Positions 61,744 through 64,000 of a stretch of 64,000 nucleotides of DNA are shown here, in pieces (position 1 is the first letter of the stretch; every line of letters begins with the position of its first letter). Position numbers and translations under genes: made by a program. The notes beneath the pieces are model-generated. The model was not told where the DNA came from. It searched no databases and worked only from the letters and a program-made list of their open reading frames with translations. Source of the stretch: Oscillospiraceae bacterium (GTDB taxonomy: Bacteria > Bacillota > Clostridia > Oscillospirales > CAG-272). Location: the NCBI GenBank assembly GCA_015064355.1, contig SVSJ01000006.1, positions 1 through 64,000 on the forward strand. The letters run 5' to 3'.

Positions 61744-64000
61744 TTATTTAACTTCTGAAATGTGCCAGATTCTGTCGGCATATTCTTTTATACTTCTGTC
61801 GGAGGAGAAGAAGCCTGCCCCTGCTATATTGCAGAGAGATTTCTTTGTCCAAGCTGTCTGATCCCGGTATGTGTCGATAATACTGCCGAAGGTGCTCATA
61901 TAAGAGTCGAAGTCGGCAAGGCACATATACGGGTCAGCTACGCCGTGGCTGTGGAGAAAGTAGTTATACATTGATGTGTAATTATATCCGCCAAAGGAGC
62001 CAAGGAGTCTGTCGACAGTAGTTCTGAGCTTATTACTCTTATGATAATAAGTGATAGATGAGTAACCCTGCTTCCACAGGTCGTCAACCTCTTCTGCGCG
62101 GAGACCGAAGATGAAGATGTTATCGTCACCCACAGCGTCCTTCATTTCAACGTTAGCACCGTCAAGTGTACCGAGAGTAAGGGCACCGTTTACCATGAAC
62201 TTCATGCAGCCTGTACCGCTGGCTTCTTTACCTGCAAGAGAGATCTGTTCGCTGATGTCTGTAGCGGGCATAAGAACCTCTGCTGTGCTTACGTTGTAGT
62301 CTTCAAGATATACCACGCGGATAATATCGCGAACCTTGGGGTCACGTGCGATCTCTTCGCCCAGATTCCAGATCAGCTTGATAATATCCTTTGCTGTATA
62401 GTATCCGGGAGCAGCCTTACCGCCGAAGATAAATGTTACGGGAGTATAGTTGCCATTGGGATTAGTCTTGATCTCGTTGTAAAGAGCAATTATCTTGAGC
62501 ACGTTGAGAAGCTGACGCTTGTACTCGTGCATTCTCTTAACCTGAACGTCAAATACGGAATCGGTATTAAGAGCCTTACCGGTCTTGTCGAAGTAATACT
62601 TCGCGAAGGTTTCCTTGTTTTCTTTCTTGATCGCGCGGAGTCTGTCGTGGATTGCGGTATCGTTCTCGTACTTCTTGAATTCGGAGAGGAGACCAAAGTC
62701 TTTTCTGTATCCTGCGCCGATAGTTTCGTCAAGGAGAGATGTGAGACCGGGATTGGAGTGGCACAGCCAACGTCTCATAGCAATACCGTTTGTTACATTT
62801 GTAAACTTATAAGGCATTGCTTTGTAGAAGTCGTGGAATACAGTACGCTTCAGAATATCGGAGTGAAGCTCGGATACGCCGTTAACTGTATGGGATGCCG
62901 CTACGCTGAGGTTTGCCATTCTCACCTGGGAATGAGCAACGATAGCCATGCGGGAAATTCTGTCCCAGTCACCGGGATACATGTTCCAGAGGTCAGCGCA
63001 AAGTCTGCGGTTGATCTCTTCAACGATCATATAGATTCTGGGAAGCTTCATCTTGAAGAGGTATACGTTCCAGGACTCAAGAGCTTCGGGAAGAACTGTA
63101 TGGTTTGTATAGCTTACAACCTGTGTAACAACAGACCACGCGGATTCCCAGGAGTAAGAATATACGTCCATGAGGATACGCATAAGCTCAGGAACACAAA
63201 GTGCGGGATGAGTATCGTTAATGTGAATAGCGATCTTGTCTGCAAGGTTATAAAGTGTGCCGTAATGAGCAAGGTGGTCGGAGATAATACTCTGGAGAGA
63301 TGCGGAAACAAGGAAATACTGCTGTGTCAGTCTGAGGAGCTTACCCTCTTCGTGATCGTCGGAGGGATAAAGCACCTTTGAGATAACTTCAGCATTGGAG
63401 ATCTCCTGAATAGCCTTAACGTACTGGCCCTGTGAGAACAGGTTCATATTGAAATTGGAAGTATCAACAGCTTTCCAAAGGCGAAGAACGTTAACAGCCT
63501 TGGAATCAGCACCGGACACCATCATATCGTAAGGTACTGCGCGAACTTCCTGATAATTTTCGTAAATGATCTCGCACTTGCCGCTATCCCAGGATTCTCT
63601 GACAGTACCGCCAAGTTTGATGTTGAAGGCCTTGTCAGTTCTCGGAACAAGCCACGGGCTTCCGTCGTGCATCCAATCGTCAGGAAGCTCAACCTGGTTA
63701 CCGTCTACGATGCGCTGCTTGAAAAGGCCGTATTCGTAGCAAATGGAGAAACCGGTTGCCGCATAATCAAGTGCGGTAAGAGAATCCATAAAGCAGGCCG
63801 CAAGTCTGCCAAGACCACCGTTACCAAGTCCGGGGTCGGGTTCTCTTTCGTATATTTTATCAAGGTCAAATCCCATTTCGGAAAGAACCGCTCTGTATTC
63901 GTCAGCTACACCGAGATTCATAAGATTGTTTCTGAGCTGACGGCCCATGAGGAATTCCATGCACATATAGTACACTCTCTTGGGATTGCTCTTTTTGATG
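61744..64000 (-). CDS. glgP: Glycogen/maltodextrin phosphorylase (N-terminus outside window)
   Basis: At least 751 codons, open to the window edge; the N-terminal ~60-80 residues are missing. YYMCMEFLMGR (usual YYLSMEFLIGR), GNGGLGRLAACFMDS, HINDTHPAL and the PLP region EASGTGCMKFMVNGALTLGTLDGAN (Lys in MKF; the usual Asn of GTGNMKF is Cys) are recognisable. It releases glucose-1-phosphate from alpha-glucans. Paired with the GH13 gene for intracellular glucan breakdown. Confidence 0.96.
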   Translation of the reverse strand, partial: IKKSNPKRVYYMCMEFLMGRQLRNNLMNLGVADEYRAVLSEMGFDLDKIYEREPDPGLGNGGLGRLAACFMDSLTALDYAATGFSICYEYGLFKQRIVDGNQVELPDDWMHDGSPWLVPRTDKAFNIKLGGTVRESWDSGKCEIIYENYQEVRAVPYDMMVSGADSKAVNVLRLWKAVDTSNFNMNLFSQGQYVKAIQEISNAEVISKVLYPSDDHEEGKLLRLTQQYFLVSASLQSIISDHLAHYGTLYNLADKIAIHINDTHPALCVPELMRILMDVYSYSWESAWSVVTQVVSYTNHTVLPEALESWNVYLFKMKLPRIYMIVEEINRRLCADLWNMYPGDWDRISRMAIVAHSQVRMANLSVAASHTVNGVSELHSDILKRTVFHDFYKAMPYKFTNVTNGIAMRRWLCHSNPGLTSLLDETIGAGYRKDFGLLSEFKKYENDTAIHDRLRAIKKENKETFAKYYFDKTGKALNTDSVFDVQVKRMHEYKRQLLNVLKIIALYNEIKTNPNGNYTPVTFIFGGKAAPGYYTAKDIIKLIWNLGEEIARDPKVRDIIRVVYLEDYNVSTAEVLMPATDISEQISLAGKEASGTGCMKFMVNGALTLGTLDGANVEMKDAVGDDNIFIFGLRAEEVDDLWKQGYSSITYYHKSNKLRTTVDRLLGSFGGYNYTSMYNYFLHSHGVADPYMCLADFDSYMSTFGSIIDTYRDQTAWTKKSLCNIAGAGFFSSDRSIKEYADRIWHISEVK

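Overview
The window looks like a chromosomal segment of a Gram-positive, spore-forming-lineage Firmicute, most likely an Oscillospiraceae-type gut Clostridium. Pointers are the sporulation-associated YtfJ/GerW and DacF-type genes beside scpA-scpB, a clostridial ftsEX-M23-ctpA operon, the hexuronate genes uxaB-uxaC, an RqcH/NFACT protein, AGGAGG-type ribosome binding sites with frequent GTG/TTG starts, and many near-consensus sigma-A promoters with a 17-bp spacer. The species cannot be named from the sequence.

Left part (1-12.7 kb): an accessory island, visibly more AT-rich than the rest and almost entirely on the minus strand. It starts with the end of a transglutaminase-like gene, a noncoding stretch holding a degenerate tRNA-like remnant with a terminator (possible attachment scar) and a decayed HTH regulator. 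Small immunity-like or unknown genes follow, next to an orphan tail resembling the C-terminal tip of a secreted toxin. Then comes cargo often seen on clostridial islands: ArsC/Spx-like protein, phosphoesterase, deformylase-like protein, two nucleotidyltransferases, FlaR-like kinase, CPBP protease, TipAS and NUDIX proteins. Four further unknown genes are served by repeated promoter/leader and terminator modules. One two-gene cassette is flanked by 36-bp direct repeats derived from the deformylase gene start.

Middle part (12.8-29.4 kb): a YdcF-type membrane protein, then a minus-strand run ftsE-ftsX-two M23 hydrolases-ctpA-greA-lysS linking cell-wall hydrolase control to housekeeping. A PucR/CdaR-type regulator, a small membrane protein whose start appears bridged by a hairpin, rsmE, and an NCS2 nucleobase permease behind a structured leader come next. 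The block ends with a pair of lipoproteins built from an unrecognised ~75-residue repeat; this pair is the strongest candidate for something undescribed.

Right part (29.5-64 kb): mostly plus-strand metabolism and core genes: uxaB-uxaC (hexuronate catabolism); a four-gene surface-polysaccharide-like operon (PIG-L deacetylase, GT2-GtrA, TcaA-like protein, NAGPA-type glycosidase); proB-proA-proC; an SLC13-like permease with pyruvate kinase; GH20 and GH25 hydrolases; rqcH and a GNAT gene (minus); lon-engB-lysA-M50 peptidase-scpA-scpB-DUF2953-ytfJ; dacF-rluB-unknown; and on the minus strand a glycogen phosphorylase (cut by the window end) followed by a GH13 amylase. Transcription units are separated by clear hairpin terminators, several of them bidirectional.
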